Shown here one piece after another: positions 20,782-29,217 of a stretch of DNA of 37,090 nt. This DNA is from Rhodoferax sp. (GTDB taxonomy: Bacteria; Pseudomonadota; Gammaproteobacteria; Burkholderiales; Burkholderiaceae_C): the NCBI GenBank assembly GCA_030682475.1, contig JAUXOA010000075.1, positions 1-37,090 of the forward strand. Reading direction: 5' to 3'. Position 1 is the first letter of the stretch, and the number at the start of each line of letters is the position of its first letter. The position numbers and the translations under genes were made by a program. A model generated the notes under the pieces. It saw only the letters and a list, made by a program, of their open reading frames with translations. It did no database searches and was not told the DNA's origin.

Positions 20782-22410
20782 TCAGCGCTTGATCTGCGGT
20801 GCCGGCACACCCTCGATCATCACGTTCAGGCAGGCGGGCAGGCCGCTGGCTTGTGCACGCTGCGCGGCCGCAGCCATCGTCTGCGGCTCGGTCACCAGTT
20901 CGCCATGACCGCCGAAGGCCTGCGCGACGGCGTCGTAGCGCATCGGGCGCAGCTCGCAGCCCACGAGCCGATCCGCGCCGTAGTCGCGCAGCTGGATCTG
21001 GTATTCGGCATTCCAGCGCGCATCGTTGCCGATCACCGAGACGAAAGGCAGCCCGTAGCGCATCGCCGTGTCGTATTCAGCGATGTGAAAGCCGACCGTG
21101 CCGTCGCCCATCACCGCTACCACCGGCGCCTGCGGTTGTGCGCAGCGTGCCGCCAGGGCGTACGGAAGGCCGGATCCAATCGAGCCCGCCACGCCGTTGT
21201 TCACCCGGTGTGGCGCGCTCAAGCAAGCCATCGCCCATTGGCCTATTTCTCCGCCATCGCACACCAGCACCGCTTCTGGATGGCTGTCGAGCAGTGCTTG
21301 CAGCGGCCTGAGCATCTGCACCGGATGCAGCTTGCCGGGCGCTTCGGATCGCGCCCCATCCCACTCTGGCGGGCGGTAGGCAAGCGCGCCGCGCACGTCG
21401 GTGAGCCACGCGGTCGGGGCGCCGCTCGATGCAGCCTGCGTCAAGGCCGACAGCGCGGCGAAAGCGTCGGCCAGCGCGGTGACCTGCAGCCGATCGCCGA
21501 GCGCGTGGCGCGTGCGCCCGATTTCGGCGGGCTCGGCATCCACCTGATGCACCGTGGCTTGCGCTGGAAATGCCGGGGCTTGGCCGAATTTGAGCGTGAA
21601 GTCGAGCCGCTTGCCGACCAGCAGTACGCAGTCGGCCTGCGCCAGCATCTGCGCAAACGCACCCAGGCTGGCATCGGCGATGCCGCGCGGGCTCTCCATG
21701 CCGATCACCGGCACGCCACTGGCTGCTTCCAGCGCGGCCATGAGCGCGCGGCCCGGACGGGTCATGCACGCGGGGCCGGCAAGAATCATCGGCCGCCTGG
21801 TCTGCGCCAGGCGCTGCATCAGATCGGCGGCGATGGCTTCGGCCAACGGCAGCGGCTCGGCCTCGAAGGCATCGGCTTTTAACGCTGATGGCTCGGCGGC
21901 GTGTTCGAGCGCGTCTGTCGGCAGGCTCAGTTGCACCGGGCCGGGCCGGCCGGACCAAGCGATGCGAATCGCCTTGGCGATGTCGCTGGCAATCTCATGG
22001 GGGCCGGCGCAGGTCCAGGCCGCCTTGGTCACCGGCGCGGCCATTTCGGCCTGGCGCATTTCCTGGAAGGCGCCCTGGCCGAGTTGGTCGTTCGACGCAT
22101 GGCCGGAGAGCAGCACGATTGGCGCTTCGGCCATTTGCGCGGTGTAGAGCGCGGAGACCGCGTTGGCATGGCCGGGGCCGCCAGTGACGAGCGCGATGCC
22201 CACCTCGCCAGTGATACGCGCATAGGCATCGGCCATGTGCACGGTGCTGGCTTCGTGGCGCGTGTGGATGAGCTCGATGCCCGAATCCAGCGCGGCGTCG
22301 AAGACCGGCATGATGTGGTTGCCCGAGAGCGTGAAGATGCGGCGCACGCCGGCGGTCTTCAGCGATTGCATCAACGCGTCGCAGCCGCGATTGCGGCGAT
22401 GGGTGTTCAT
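20782..22410 (-). CDS. Thiamine-diphosphate-dependent enzyme, acetolactate synthase-like
   Basis: A 542-residue enzyme with the three-domain acetolactate synthase/decarboxylase layout. The N-terminal pyrimidine domain has the catalytic Glu E53 (HTRHEASTVHMADAYAR). The central domain (RRPMILAGPACM) is followed by the pyrophosphate domain with VMGDGTVGFHIAEYDTA and, 27 residues after the GDG, NDARWNAEYQ, the metal/ThDP motif. It could be a 2-oxoacid decarboxylase or carboligase; the sequence does not show which. A sulfopyruvate decarboxylase role is conceivable in this cluster but nothing specific supports it, and it does not look like Xsc in length. It starts 3 bases after the stop of the upstream Bug receptor gene and shares its transcript. 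Confidence 0.8.
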   Translation of the reverse strand: MNTHRRNRGCDALMQSLKTAGVRRIFTLSGNHIMPVFDAALDSGIELIHTRHEASTVHMADAYARITGEVGIALVTGGPGHANAVSALYTAQMAEAPIVLLSGHASNDQLGQGAFQEMRQAEMAAPVTKAAWTCAGPHEIASDIAKAIRIAWSGRPGPVQLSLPTDALEHAAEPSALKADAFEAEPLPLAEAIAADLMQRLAQTRRPMILAGPACMTRPGRALMAALEAASGVPVIGMESPRGIADASLGAFAQMLAQADCVLLVGKRLDFTLKFGQAPAFPAQATVHQVDAEPAEIGRTRHALGDRLQVTALADAFAALSALTQAASSGAPTAWLTDVRGALAYRPPEWDGARSEAPGKLHPVQMLRPLQALLDSHPEAVLVCDGGEIGQWAMACLSAPHRVNNGVAGSIGSGLPYALAARCAQPQAPVVAVMGDGTVGFHIAEYDTAMRYGLPFVSVIGNDARWNAEYQIQLRDYGADRLVGCELRPMRYDAVAQAFGGHGELVTEPQTMAAAAQRAQASGLPACLNVMIEGVPAPQIKR

Positions 22411-22413
22411 CCG

Positions 22414-23403
22414 TCAGTCCTTCAGTTTGATCTGCAGCTGGCGGCCCAGCCTTTCGTAGACCGTGTACTGGTCCATCGCGAATTTTTCGGTCTCACCGGG
22501 TGTCATCACACGCGGGATGCTGCCGGCCTTTTCGGTGGCGGCAATCCATTGCGGATCCTTCGCGGCCGCCGCGAGCGTGTTCCCCCAGCGGTCGATCACG
22601 TCCTTACTCATACCGGGTGGTCCATACAGGGCGCTCCAGCCGACGATGGCTTCCAGCTGCGGATAACCGGCCTCACGCGCCGTCGGCACGTCCGGCAGAT
22701 CCTTCAGGCGCTCCGGCGTGGTGGTGATCAGCGCATGCAGCTTGCCGCCCTTGATATTGCCGATCATCGAGGTAAGATTGCCGCAGCTGAAATCCACATC
22801 GCCTGCCATCACCGCCATCGCCGCTTCGCCGCCGCCCTTGTAGGCAATCGGCACGGCGGCGTCCTTGCCGAGCTTGAGCACATCGAACAGCAGCTGCGGG
22901 CCGAAGTTGAGGATCGTGGCGGCGCCCGAGGTGCTGTAGTTCAGCTTGCCGGGCCTGGCGCGCAGCGCATCGACGAGATCCTTCATCGTCTTGTAGCTCG
23001 ATTCGCTACGCACCGCGCAGACGACCGGATTCAATTCGAGCAGACCGAGGAAAGTGAAGTCGTTCCACTTGTAGCTCGGCCCCTCCTGTAGCGCCGGCAG
23101 CACCGCCTGCGAGCCGACGCGGCCGAGCAGCAGCGTGTAGCCATCGGGCTTGGCGCTCCGCACCGCGAGCGAACCGATCGCGCCGCTGGCACCGGCCCGG
23201 TTCACCGCGATCATGCTCTGGCCCATTGTGCGCTGCGCCACGACGGCCAGATTGCGTGCGGCAAGGTCGGCGTCACCGCCGGCACTGAAGGGAACGACAA
23301 CAGTGATCGGGCGGTCGGGGTAGGGGTGGGACTGGGCGGATGCAGTCAGCGCGATGGCGGACAGGCAGGCCACGAGGGCGATGGCGCGGGGGATGGGGTG
23401 CAC
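22414..23403 (-). CDS. Bug/TctC-type periplasmic solute-binding protein
   Basis: An extracytoplasmic receptor of the tripartite tricarboxylate transporter (Bug) family, about 329 residues. I chose the GTG at 23403, preceded by AGGAG at 5 bases; it opens into a signal peptide (IALVACLSAIALTASAQ, cleavage near ASA). The mature protein starts YPDRPITVVVPFSAGGDAD, the family's carboxylate-binding region, and has KPDGYTLLLG and the DLPDVPTAREAGYP segment typical of Bug proteins. No TctA or TctB membrane subunits are in the window, so it would use components elsewhere or have a sensing role. It sits between the flavoprotein (13 bases) and the TPP enzyme (3 bases). Confidence 0.88.
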   Translation of the reverse strand: MHPIPRAIALVACLSAIALTASAQSHPYPDRPITVVVPFSAGGDADLAARNLAVVAQRTMGQSMIAVNRAGASGAIGSLAVRSAKPDGYTLLLGRVGSQAVLPALQEGPSYKWNDFTFLGLLELNPVVCAVRSESSYKTMKDLVDALRARPGKLNYSTSGAATILNFGPQLLFDVLKLGKDAAVPIAYKGGGEAAMAVMAGDVDFSCGNLTSMIGNIKGGKLHALITTTPERLKDLPDVPTAREAGYPQLEAIVGWSALYGPPGMSKDVIDRWGNTLAAAAKDPQWIAATEKAGSIPRVMTPGETEKFAMDQYTVYERLGRQLQIKLKD

Positions 23404-23416
23404 GGCGTCTCCTATT

Positions 23417-25162
23417 TCAGTCTGGTGAATGGGCGATTTCGGGCTCTTCCTGCAGTATCGTCTGGCCGGGGACAACGCGGGTGAACTGCACCGGCTCGCG
23501 GCGTATTGACAGCGTTTGGTCGGCCTGCGTCACGACGATGTAGGTCGAGCCCGGCAGGTCACCGGTATGCGGATGGTCTTCGCGGAAATGCGCGCCGCGC
23601 GAGTCTTCGCGGGCCAGCGCGGAGGTGGCGATCACGCGGCTCACGGCGATCAGGCTCTTCAGGTTGAGCCAGTCGTGCCAGCTCAGGTTGAACGCGCGAT
23701 CGCTATCGGCCACGCCGGTGATTGAGAGCTGCGCATCAAGCTCAACCAGCGTGGCGAGCGCGCGCTGCAACCCTTCGGCGGTGCGCAGGATGCCGACGTC
23801 CTGCCACATGCAGTCGAACAGCGCCTCGCGGATCGCTTCCATGTTGCCGGACGAATTTGCAAACGGCGCGACGTGCCATGCGACGCTCCGCTGGATCGCC
23901 GCTTCGTCGGGGTCGCGCAGGCTGCCGTGGTGCTGCACCCAGGTCGCCATGCTGTCGCCGGCGATGCCGCCAAACACGGTGGAATTGGCGACGCCGTTGC
24001 CGCCGAGCCGGTTCGCGCCGTGTACGCCGCCGGTGTCTTCGCCGGCAGCGAACAGGCCCGTCAACGCGGTGCTGCAATCGGTTTGGAACACCACGCCGCC
24101 CATCATGTAGTGGGCCGTCGGCACAACCTCCACCAGGCCGCCCGCGAGATCGAAACCGCAGTCGCCGCAACGTTCGACCATGCCCTTGAACTGCTTGCGC
24201 ACGCTCTCCGGCCCGAGATGCGACATCTGGATGTACACGCCGCCGTTCGGCGACGTGCGGCCCGCGCGCATCTCGGAAAAGATGGAGCGCGAAACGATAT
24301 CGCGTGTGGCGCGTTCGAGCCGCGGATCGTAGCGATCCATGAATCGCTGTCCGTCACCATTGAGCAGATAGCCGCCGGCGCCGCGCAAGCCCTCTTCGAG
24401 CACCGTACCGGTCATGCGGGTGCCGGTGCCGGCAAGCAGGCCCGTGGGATGGAACTGCACCATCTCCATGTCGCGCACCGGCAGCCCGGCCCGCAGCGCC
24501 ATCGCCAAGCCGTCGCAGCTCTTGTCGCCGGAGGGGGTGTGGTACTTGTACATGGTCGGGCCACCGCCAGTGGCGAGCAGCACGGCCTTGGCCTGCACGA
24601 AGACGAAGCCGCCGCCCTGCATATCGATCATCAGCACGCCCGCGAGCGCGCTGCCGTCAGCCGTCTTGATCAGCTCGATGGCGCGATGTTCTTCGAGCCG
24701 CGCTATACCGCGCGACCAGACCTGTTCGGAAAGCCGGTTGATGATCTCGATACCGGTCAGATCGCCTTTGTGCACGGTGCGGTCGAAAGTCTGGCCGGCG
24801 AATGCTTTCTGGTGCACGGTGCCATCGGGATTGCGGTCGAAGAAGCAGCCGAGTTCGTTCTCAAGCTCATGCACCCGCTCGACCGCCTTGGTCACCAGGG
24901 TCCAGGCCAGATCTTGGTCAGACAACCATTTGCTGCCCTCTATCGTGTCCATAAAATGGCGTTCGACCGAATCGCCCTCGGCCAGCGCGACGTTATAGCC
25001 ACCCTGCACCATGCGGGTGCAGCCGCATTTGCCGAGCAAGCCTTTGACGGCGACGGTGATCGACAAATCGGGCGCAGTCTGATGCGCATGCAAGGCCGCA
25101 AACAGGCCGGCGCCACCGGAACCGAGAATCAGAATGTCGGTCTGTAGGCGTTTGATATTCAT
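23417..25162 (-). CDS. Succinate dehydrogenase/fumarate reductase-like flavoprotein, FAD-linking His replaced by Cys
   Basis: The catalytic FAD subunit of a complex II-like enzyme, 581 residues. The dinucleotide motif ILGSGGAGLFAALHA is at the N-terminus. Dicarboxylate-site residues are kept: H238 (QFHPTG), R287 (TRDIVSR), H351 (TAHYMMGG) and R385 (GANRLGGN). Two things are unusual. The residue that aligns with the FAD-linking His of SdhA/FrdA is Cys48 (GKCGCTRMVQGG), so the usual histidyl-FAD bond cannot form. The substrate-loop TEG motif reads EEG in a loop about five residues longer, and RGEGG reads RGAGG. It probably oxidises or reduces a dicarboxylate other than succinate or fumarate. 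Its start overlaps the hydratase beta-subunit stop (ATGA). The iron-sulfur and anchor subunits are encoded upstream in the same run. Confidence 0.88.
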   Translation of the reverse strand: MNIKRLQTDILILGSGGAGLFAALHAHQTAPDLSITVAVKGLLGKCGCTRMVQGGYNVALAEGDSVERHFMDTIEGSKWLSDQDLAWTLVTKAVERVHELENELGCFFDRNPDGTVHQKAFAGQTFDRTVHKGDLTGIEIINRLSEQVWSRGIARLEEHRAIELIKTADGSALAGVLMIDMQGGGFVFVQAKAVLLATGGGPTMYKYHTPSGDKSCDGLAMALRAGLPVRDMEMVQFHPTGLLAGTGTRMTGTVLEEGLRGAGGYLLNGDGQRFMDRYDPRLERATRDIVSRSIFSEMRAGRTSPNGGVYIQMSHLGPESVRKQFKGMVERCGDCGFDLAGGLVEVVPTAHYMMGGVVFQTDCSTALTGLFAAGEDTGGVHGANRLGGNGVANSTVFGGIAGDSMATWVQHHGSLRDPDEAAIQRSVAWHVAPFANSSGNMEAIREALFDCMWQDVGILRTAEGLQRALATLVELDAQLSITGVADSDRAFNLSWHDWLNLKSLIAVSRVIATSALAREDSRGAHFREDHPHTGDLPGSTYIVVTQADQTLSIRREPVQFTRVVPGQTILQEEPEIAHSPD

Positions 25163-25770
25163 GCTTTGACTCCAAGACTGGCCAGCACTTTAGCCCTTTT
25201 TTCAGCCATACCTTCCTTGAGCACGTCATACAGGCTGCCGCCATGACTGTCCATGGCCACCAGCAGCGGACCAAAATTACGGATTCGGAATTTCCACAGC
25301 GACTCGGGGTTCAAATCGTCCATATCCACATCTTCAATTTGCTCTATCCAGGTCGTCTCCAGCGCGGCGGTACCGCCGACTATCGCCAGATAGACACCCC
25401 CCAGGTCTTTGAATGCGGACAGCGAAGCGTCGCGCAGTCCCCCCTTGCCAATAATTATCCGCACGCCATAGTCGGTCATCAGCGGCCGGGTAAAGCGCTC
25501 CATGCGGTCAGATGTCGTTGTGCCTATGCAGATTGGCTTATAGCCTGCCGGATACGCAGCGGACTTCTCCACCTGCTGGACGTTCGGCGCGGTGTGTATC
25601 ACCGCATGGCCGCTCATATCGAAATGCGCCTTGCGTCCGCGGTCGAACATATGGATCTGAGTCGCATCGCGGATACCGAATAAAGTCGTTTGCAAGGTGA
25701 CCGTGTCATTGATGCGAAGTTGACGGATTTGCGCTTCTGTCACCGGCATCGAGAATTCGTAATGTGCCAT
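25159..25770 (-). CDS. Class I fumarase-like hydratase, beta (C-terminal) subunit
   Basis: The 203-residue swivelling subunit of an iron-sulfur hydro-lyase of the class I fumarase/tartrate dehydratase family. Family marks are GRKAHFDMSGHAVIHTAPN, IGTTTSDRME and YGVRIIIGKGGL, and the end GPLLVAMDSHGGSLYD. It works with the alpha subunit encoded 10 bases upstream; AAGGA precedes its ATG. In two-subunit members the substrate may be fumarate, L-tartrate or mesaconate, and the sequence does not settle which. Its coupling to the flavoprotein gene suggests that it hydrates that enzyme's unsaturated product. Confidence 0.88.
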   Translation of the reverse strand: MAHYEFSMPVTEAQIRQLRINDTVTLQTTLFGIRDATQIHMFDRGRKAHFDMSGHAVIHTAPNVQQVEKSAAYPAGYKPICIGTTTSDRMERFTRPLMTDYGVRIIIGKGGLRDASLSAFKDLGGVYLAIVGGTAALETTWIEQIEDVDMDDLNPESLWKFRIRNFGPLLVAMDSHGGSLYDVLKEGMAEKRAKVLASLGVKA

Positions 25771-25780
25771 GCCCAGTCCT

Positions 25781-26656
25781 TTAGAAGCCGTAGCTCACGC
25801 CCGCGGGTGTGAACGTCGCGCGGGCGCGCCGCGCCGAATGGCATTGCATGTTGACGGCGATCGGATTCATTGTGATATGCGTCGCGGCGAGTTCGATCTG
25901 CACGGCGAATGCCGTGGAGTCGCCGCCCAGACCCTGAGGGCCCACGCCCAGTTGATTCACTGCAGCAGATAATTCCTCCTCCAGCCTGGCGCCTTCCGGA
26001 TCGCTGCACCGGCTGCCCAGCTCGCGGGTTGCCGCGCGCTTGGCCAGAGCCACACTCAAATCGGAAGTGCCACCGAGACCGACACCGACGATGGTTGGCG
26101 GGCAGGTCTTGCCGCCGGCCGCAAGCACGCAATCAATCACAAAGGTCTTGATCGCGTCTATGCCTTCCGCCGGAATGGCCATCTTCAGAAAAGAATTGTT
26201 TTCCGAACCACTACCCTTGGGAATCATTTCGATTTCCAGCGTGTCGGGCATCTCGCTGAAGTCGATATGAATCACTGGCACCTCGATGCCGCAGGAGGTG
26301 TGATTATTCTTGCGCGTCAGCGGATGCACGACCGAAGAGCGCAGGGGATGCTCGCGGGTCGCACGCTCGCAGCCCCGGCGTATCGCCTGCTTGAGCGCAT
26401 GGCCGTCAACCTGCACATTCGGACCGATCAGCAGGTTATAAATAGGAATTCCGGTGTCCTGGCACAAGAGGTTATTCGTATCTTCCGCCACCTTGATATT
26501 CGTCACCATGGTCGCCAGCACGCTTTTCGCCGTGGCCGCCGATTCGGTCTTGGTGAGACGCGCCAGCCCCTCCTTGATATCCGGTGGCAGCACTTTCAGC
26601 GCGCGGATGTACAGCGTCATGGCGGCGTCTTCCACCGCTTGCAGATCAATCTTCAT
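25781..26656 (-). CDS. Class I fumarase-like hydratase, alpha (N-terminal, Fe-S) subunit
   Basis: The 291-residue [4Fe-4S] catalytic subunit of a class I fumarase/tartrate dehydratase-type enzyme. Cysteines expected to bind the cluster are visible in LLCQDTGIP, GGKTCPPTIVGVGLGG and MQCHSARRA, and HPLTRKNNHTSCGIEVPV belongs to the same fold. With the beta subunit it would add water across the double bond of an unsaturated dicarboxylate. It lies between a Bug receptor gene (15 bases) and the beta subunit (10 bases), in an operon with a complex II-like dehydrogenase. The ATG at 26656 is preceded by AAGAGAA. Confidence 0.9.
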   Translation of the reverse strand: MKIDLQAVEDAAMTLYIRALKVLPPDIKEGLARLTKTESAATAKSVLATMVTNIKVAEDTNNLLCQDTGIPIYNLLIGPNVQVDGHALKQAIRRGCERATREHPLRSSVVHPLTRKNNHTSCGIEVPVIHIDFSEMPDTLEIEMIPKGSGSENNSFLKMAIPAEGIDAIKTFVIDCVLAAGGKTCPPTIVGVGLGGTSDLSVALAKRAATRELGSRCSDPEGARLEEELSAAVNQLGVGPQGLGGDSTAFAVQIELAATHITMNPIAVNMQCHSARRARATFTPAGVSYGF

Positions 26657-26671
26657 CGGGTTCTCTTGGCG

Positions 26672-27664
26672 TCAGTTGGTGGTGAGCTTGCGGTTCTTTA
26701 CCACAGCGGCCCAGCGTTTTGACTCGTCATCCATCGCCTTCGCGAATTCGGCCGAGCCGTTGCCCACCGGTGTCATGCCTTGCACGTACAGGCGCGCCTT
26801 CGTATCGGTTTCGGCCAGCACGCTGGCGGTGTCTCGCTGTACTTGGGCGAGAATTTTCTGCGACGTTCCGGCAGGGGCGAAAAGACCAAACCAGCCGGAG
26901 TTCTCGAATCCCGGCAACCCGCTTTCGGAGGCGGTGGGAACGTCCGGAAGCTGCGGCGAGCGCTCCTTGCCGGTGACGGCCAGCGCGCGCAGCCGGCCAT
27001 TGCCAAGCAGTGCGGAGGCGGCTGCGAAGTTGCCCACCATCATCTGAACCTGGTTACCGATCAGATCGGTATAGGCGACTGCCTCGCCCTTGTAGGGCAC
27101 ATGGGTAATGTCGATGCCGGCTGCGTCGGCGAAGTTTTCAGCGGCCAGGTGCACCTGGCTGCCCACGCCGGCAGAGCCGAAGTTCACCGAGCCCGGCTTG
27201 GCCTTGGCCAGTGCGATCAATTCCTTCACGCTCTTCACCGGCGAGCTTTCGGGCACCACCACCAGCATCGGGCCGCTGGCAACATTCGTGATCGGCACCA
27301 GATCCTTCTTGGTATCGAAGGGCATGCGCTGGTAGATATGGGGGTTGATCGTGATGCTGCCCGAAGCCATCAGCAGCGTGTAACCATCGGCCGGGGCCTT
27401 GGCCACCACATCGGCACCGACGTTGCCGCCCGCTCCGGCGCGGTTTTCGATCACGACCGGTTGGCCCCAGCGCACCGCAAGTTTCTGGCCGACCATGCGC
27501 GCGACCACATCGGTGGAGCCGCCGGCTGCAAAGGGCACGACAATGCGCACGGGTTTGGTGGGCCAGCGGTCCTGCGCCGTTGCGGGCGCGGTCCACGACA
27601 AGGCGAGTGAGAAGAGGGTGGCGGCGAGTACGCGGCCGGGGGCTGAACGTCGGGTCGAGGTCAT
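26672..27664 (-). CDS. Bug/TctC-type periplasmic solute-binding protein
   Basis: A second receptor of the tripartite tricarboxylate transporter family, 330 residues from the ATG at 27664, which has AAGGAG 8 bases upstream. The signal peptide (VLAATLFSLALSWTAPATAQ) precedes WPTKPVRIVVPFAAGGSTD; later marks are NRAGAGGNVGADVVAKAPAD, NFGSAGVGSQ and LPDVPTASESGLPGF. It clearly differs from the other Bug protein in this run, so the two may bind different ligands. No matching TctAB genes are in the window. Confidence 0.9.
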   Translation of the reverse strand: MTSTRRSAPGRVLAATLFSLALSWTAPATAQDRWPTKPVRIVVPFAAGGSTDVVARMVGQKLAVRWGQPVVIENRAGAGGNVGADVVAKAPADGYTLLMASGSITINPHIYQRMPFDTKKDLVPITNVASGPMLVVVPESSPVKSVKELIALAKAKPGSVNFGSAGVGSQVHLAAENFADAAGIDITHVPYKGEAVAYTDLIGNQVQMMVGNFAAASALLGNGRLRALAVTGKERSPQLPDVPTASESGLPGFENSGWFGLFAPAGTSQKILAQVQRDTASVLAETDTKARLYVQGMTPVGNGSAEFAKAMDDESKRWAAVVKNRKLTTN

Positions 27665-27715
27665 TTCGTTGTCTCCTTGGTGTAAAAAAACGGGCATTGC
27701 ATCGTCTGCGCGATG

Positions 27716-28072
27716 TCAGGCAAAAAGCGAAAGAGCGAAGGCCATGCCGGCGGCGGCGGCGAAACCCACCGCGCCGGCGATCCAATTCTTGCGCAACCCT
27801 GAGGCGCTTCCGAACTCGATCATCAGCAGGCGCACGCCACCCATCAGGTGCAGCGCCAGCAGTACCACGAGGCCCCATTCGGCAAATTTAAAGAGTCCCT
27901 GATCGGTGAAGCTCAGAAAGCCGTCGAGAGCCGCGGCGCCATGCAAGGCCTGCCCCAGTGCCCAGAAATGCAGCGGGAGGAAGACCGTGAGCCCGAGACC
28001 CGACAGACGATGCATCAGGAAGGCCCAATAAGCCGGGTGTGAGCGGGCACGCCGGTCGTTGCGGCGCTTCAT
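27716..28072 (-). CDS. Complex II-like membrane anchor subunit (SdhC/cytochrome b556-type)
   Basis: A 118-residue membrane protein with three hydrophobic helices. The segment AYWAFLMHRLSGLGLTVFLPLHFW carries the arginine-serine-histidine pattern found in heme b- and quinone-binding anchors, and LVVLLALHLMGGVRLLMIEF holds a second candidate heme ligand. I chose the ATG at 28072 because it overlaps the upstream anchor gene's stop (ATGA); longer readings run antisense-like into that gene. With its neighbour it would hold the flavoprotein and iron-sulfur subunits at the membrane and pass electrons to or from quinone. Confidence 0.82.
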   Translation of the reverse strand: MKRRNDRRARSHPAYWAFLMHRLSGLGLTVFLPLHFWALGQALHGAAALDGFLSFTDQGLFKFAEWGLVVLLALHLMGGVRLLMIEFGSASGLRKNWIAGAVGFAAAAGMAFALSLFA

Positions 28073-28425
28073 ACCGCCACCACCGCGTACACGGCGCGCA
28101 GGCCCATTACCAGCAGCAGCAGAGAGAACGCCTTTGAGAACCATTGCGCCGTGCGTTCCTCCATACCCCACCATTCGCAGGCGATGTTGGCCAGGCCCAC
28201 CGGGACGTGCACCGCACAGGCCACAACGAAAATCGCGTAGAACGCGGCGAATCCCCAGTTACCCTGTGTGCGGCCCAGGATTTCGGCGGCGCTGAGCCCG
28301 CCGCGAACGGCATAGATCATGACCGCCAGATGCACCAGCACGCACAGCGCCAACACCATGGCGCTGATGCGCTGCCAGTACCAACGCCTGGCCTGCGCGA
28401 TCACCAAGGCGCCTTCAGCACTCAC
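28069..28425 (-). CDS. Complex II-like membrane anchor subunit (second cytochrome b-type)
   Basis: A 118-residue protein with three membrane helices. Candidate heme ligands are the His in ALCVLVHLAVM and in VACAVHVPVGL. The start is a GTG at 28425 that overlaps the iron-sulfur subunit's stop (GTGA), and its own stop overlaps the next anchor gene, so three subunits are translationally linked. The two-anchor, two-His arrangement resembles heme-containing succinate:quinone oxidoreductases more than a soluble fumarate reductase. Confidence 0.8.
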   Translation of the reverse strand: MSAEGALVIAQARRWYWQRISAMVLALCVLVHLAVMIYAVRGGLSAAEILGRTQGNWGFAAFYAIFVVACAVHVPVGLANIACEWWGMEERTAQWFSKAFSLLLLVMGLRAVYAVVAV

Positions 28426-29138
28426 AGCTCACCCCGCACGGCCGCCTGGGCCACCTTGCGCTTGAGGCCGGCAATGGACAGCGTGGGCGCGAGCTGCTTA
28501 GGACAGCGCTCGGTGCATGAGCCCTGCGTGTGACACACATGGCAACCGGCGTCGCCGGCGACCGCGCGCAGCCTGTCGGCTTGCGCAACGTCTCGCACGT
28601 CGTTGACCAGCGTCCAGGCGCGGTTCAGCGCCGCCGGGCCTAAAAAGTCGGGCCGCCAGCTCACCACATCACAGGATGCGTAGCAAACGCCGCAGCCTAT
28701 GCATTCAATGCCGGCGTCGGCTGCCTTGCGTTCTTTCGAAGCCGGTTCGACCTTGACAAACGGCTCATGGCGGGTCAACGTGCCCTTGAACTGGCCTTTG
28801 GCGCGCGCCCACTTGTCAAAAAACTCACGCATATCGGTGGCGAGATCCTTGATCACCGGCAGATTCGACAGCGGTGCGATTTCCAGTTCGTCGTTGTGCG
28901 CCACTTTGGAGATGTGCGTGCGACACGTCCAGCGCGCCTGCCCGTTGACGGTCATGGCGCAGGAGCCGCACATGCCCACGCGGCAGGCATACCGATAACT
29001 TAATGACGGTTCGATATTGCGCTGGATAAAGATCACCACATCCAGCACGGTCTGGCTTTCGTTGCGCGGTACGTTGTAGGTCGTGAATTCACCGACCTCT
29101 TTGCCGCGCCATACCTTGACTTTGAGATTCCTGGACAT
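28422..29138 (-). CDS. Succinate dehydrogenase/fumarate reductase-like iron-sulfur subunit
   Basis: A 238-residue electron-transfer subunit. The N-terminal [2Fe-2S] ferredoxin-like domain has C52, C57, C60 and C72 (CRVGMCGSC). The C-terminal domain has C146, C149, C152 with C212 for a [4Fe-4S] cluster and C156, C202, C208 for a [3Fe-4S] cluster (CIGCGVCYASC, CHTQGSCTERCP), the order seen in SdhB; C199 is extra. It is the first gene of the nine-gene leftward run. The ATG at 29138 has only a weak ribosome site. Its partner flavoprotein is displaced five genes downstream. Confidence 0.9.
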   Translation of the reverse strand: MSRNLKVKVWRGKEVGEFTTYNVPRNESQTVLDVVIFIQRNIEPSLSYRYACRVGMCGSCAMTVNGQARWTCRTHISKVAHNDELEIAPLSNLPVIKDLATDMREFFDKWARAKGQFKGTLTRHEPFVKVEPASKERKAADAGIECIGCGVCYASCDVVSWRPDFLGPAALNRAWTLVNDVRDVAQADRLRAVAGDAGCHVCHTQGSCTERCPKQLAPTLSIAGLKRKVAQAAVRGEL

Positions 29139-29189
29139 GGGTGAGTTTTGATTTGGTTGATAGAAAATAAAATCTGCTATTCATTCATT

Positions 29190-29212
29190 CGAGATAAATA
29201 ATTTTCATCTCG
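29190..29212. promoter_or_regulatory. AT-rich palindrome upstream of the iron-sulfur subunit gene
   Basis: Perfect 6-bp arms CGAGAT and ATCTCG flank an 11-base AT-rich centre, 52-74 bases before the ATG at 29138. The surrounding 29139-29215 stretch is markedly AT-rich compared with the genes on both sides, as expected for a promoter. It could be an operator of the second unit; the regulator is unknown. Confidence 0.35.
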
Positions 29213-29217
29213 TGCAG

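Noticed and set aside
23873..25147. A 424-codon plus-strand open frame
   Set aside because: Antisense to the complex II-like flavoprotein, with no domain or ribosome site.
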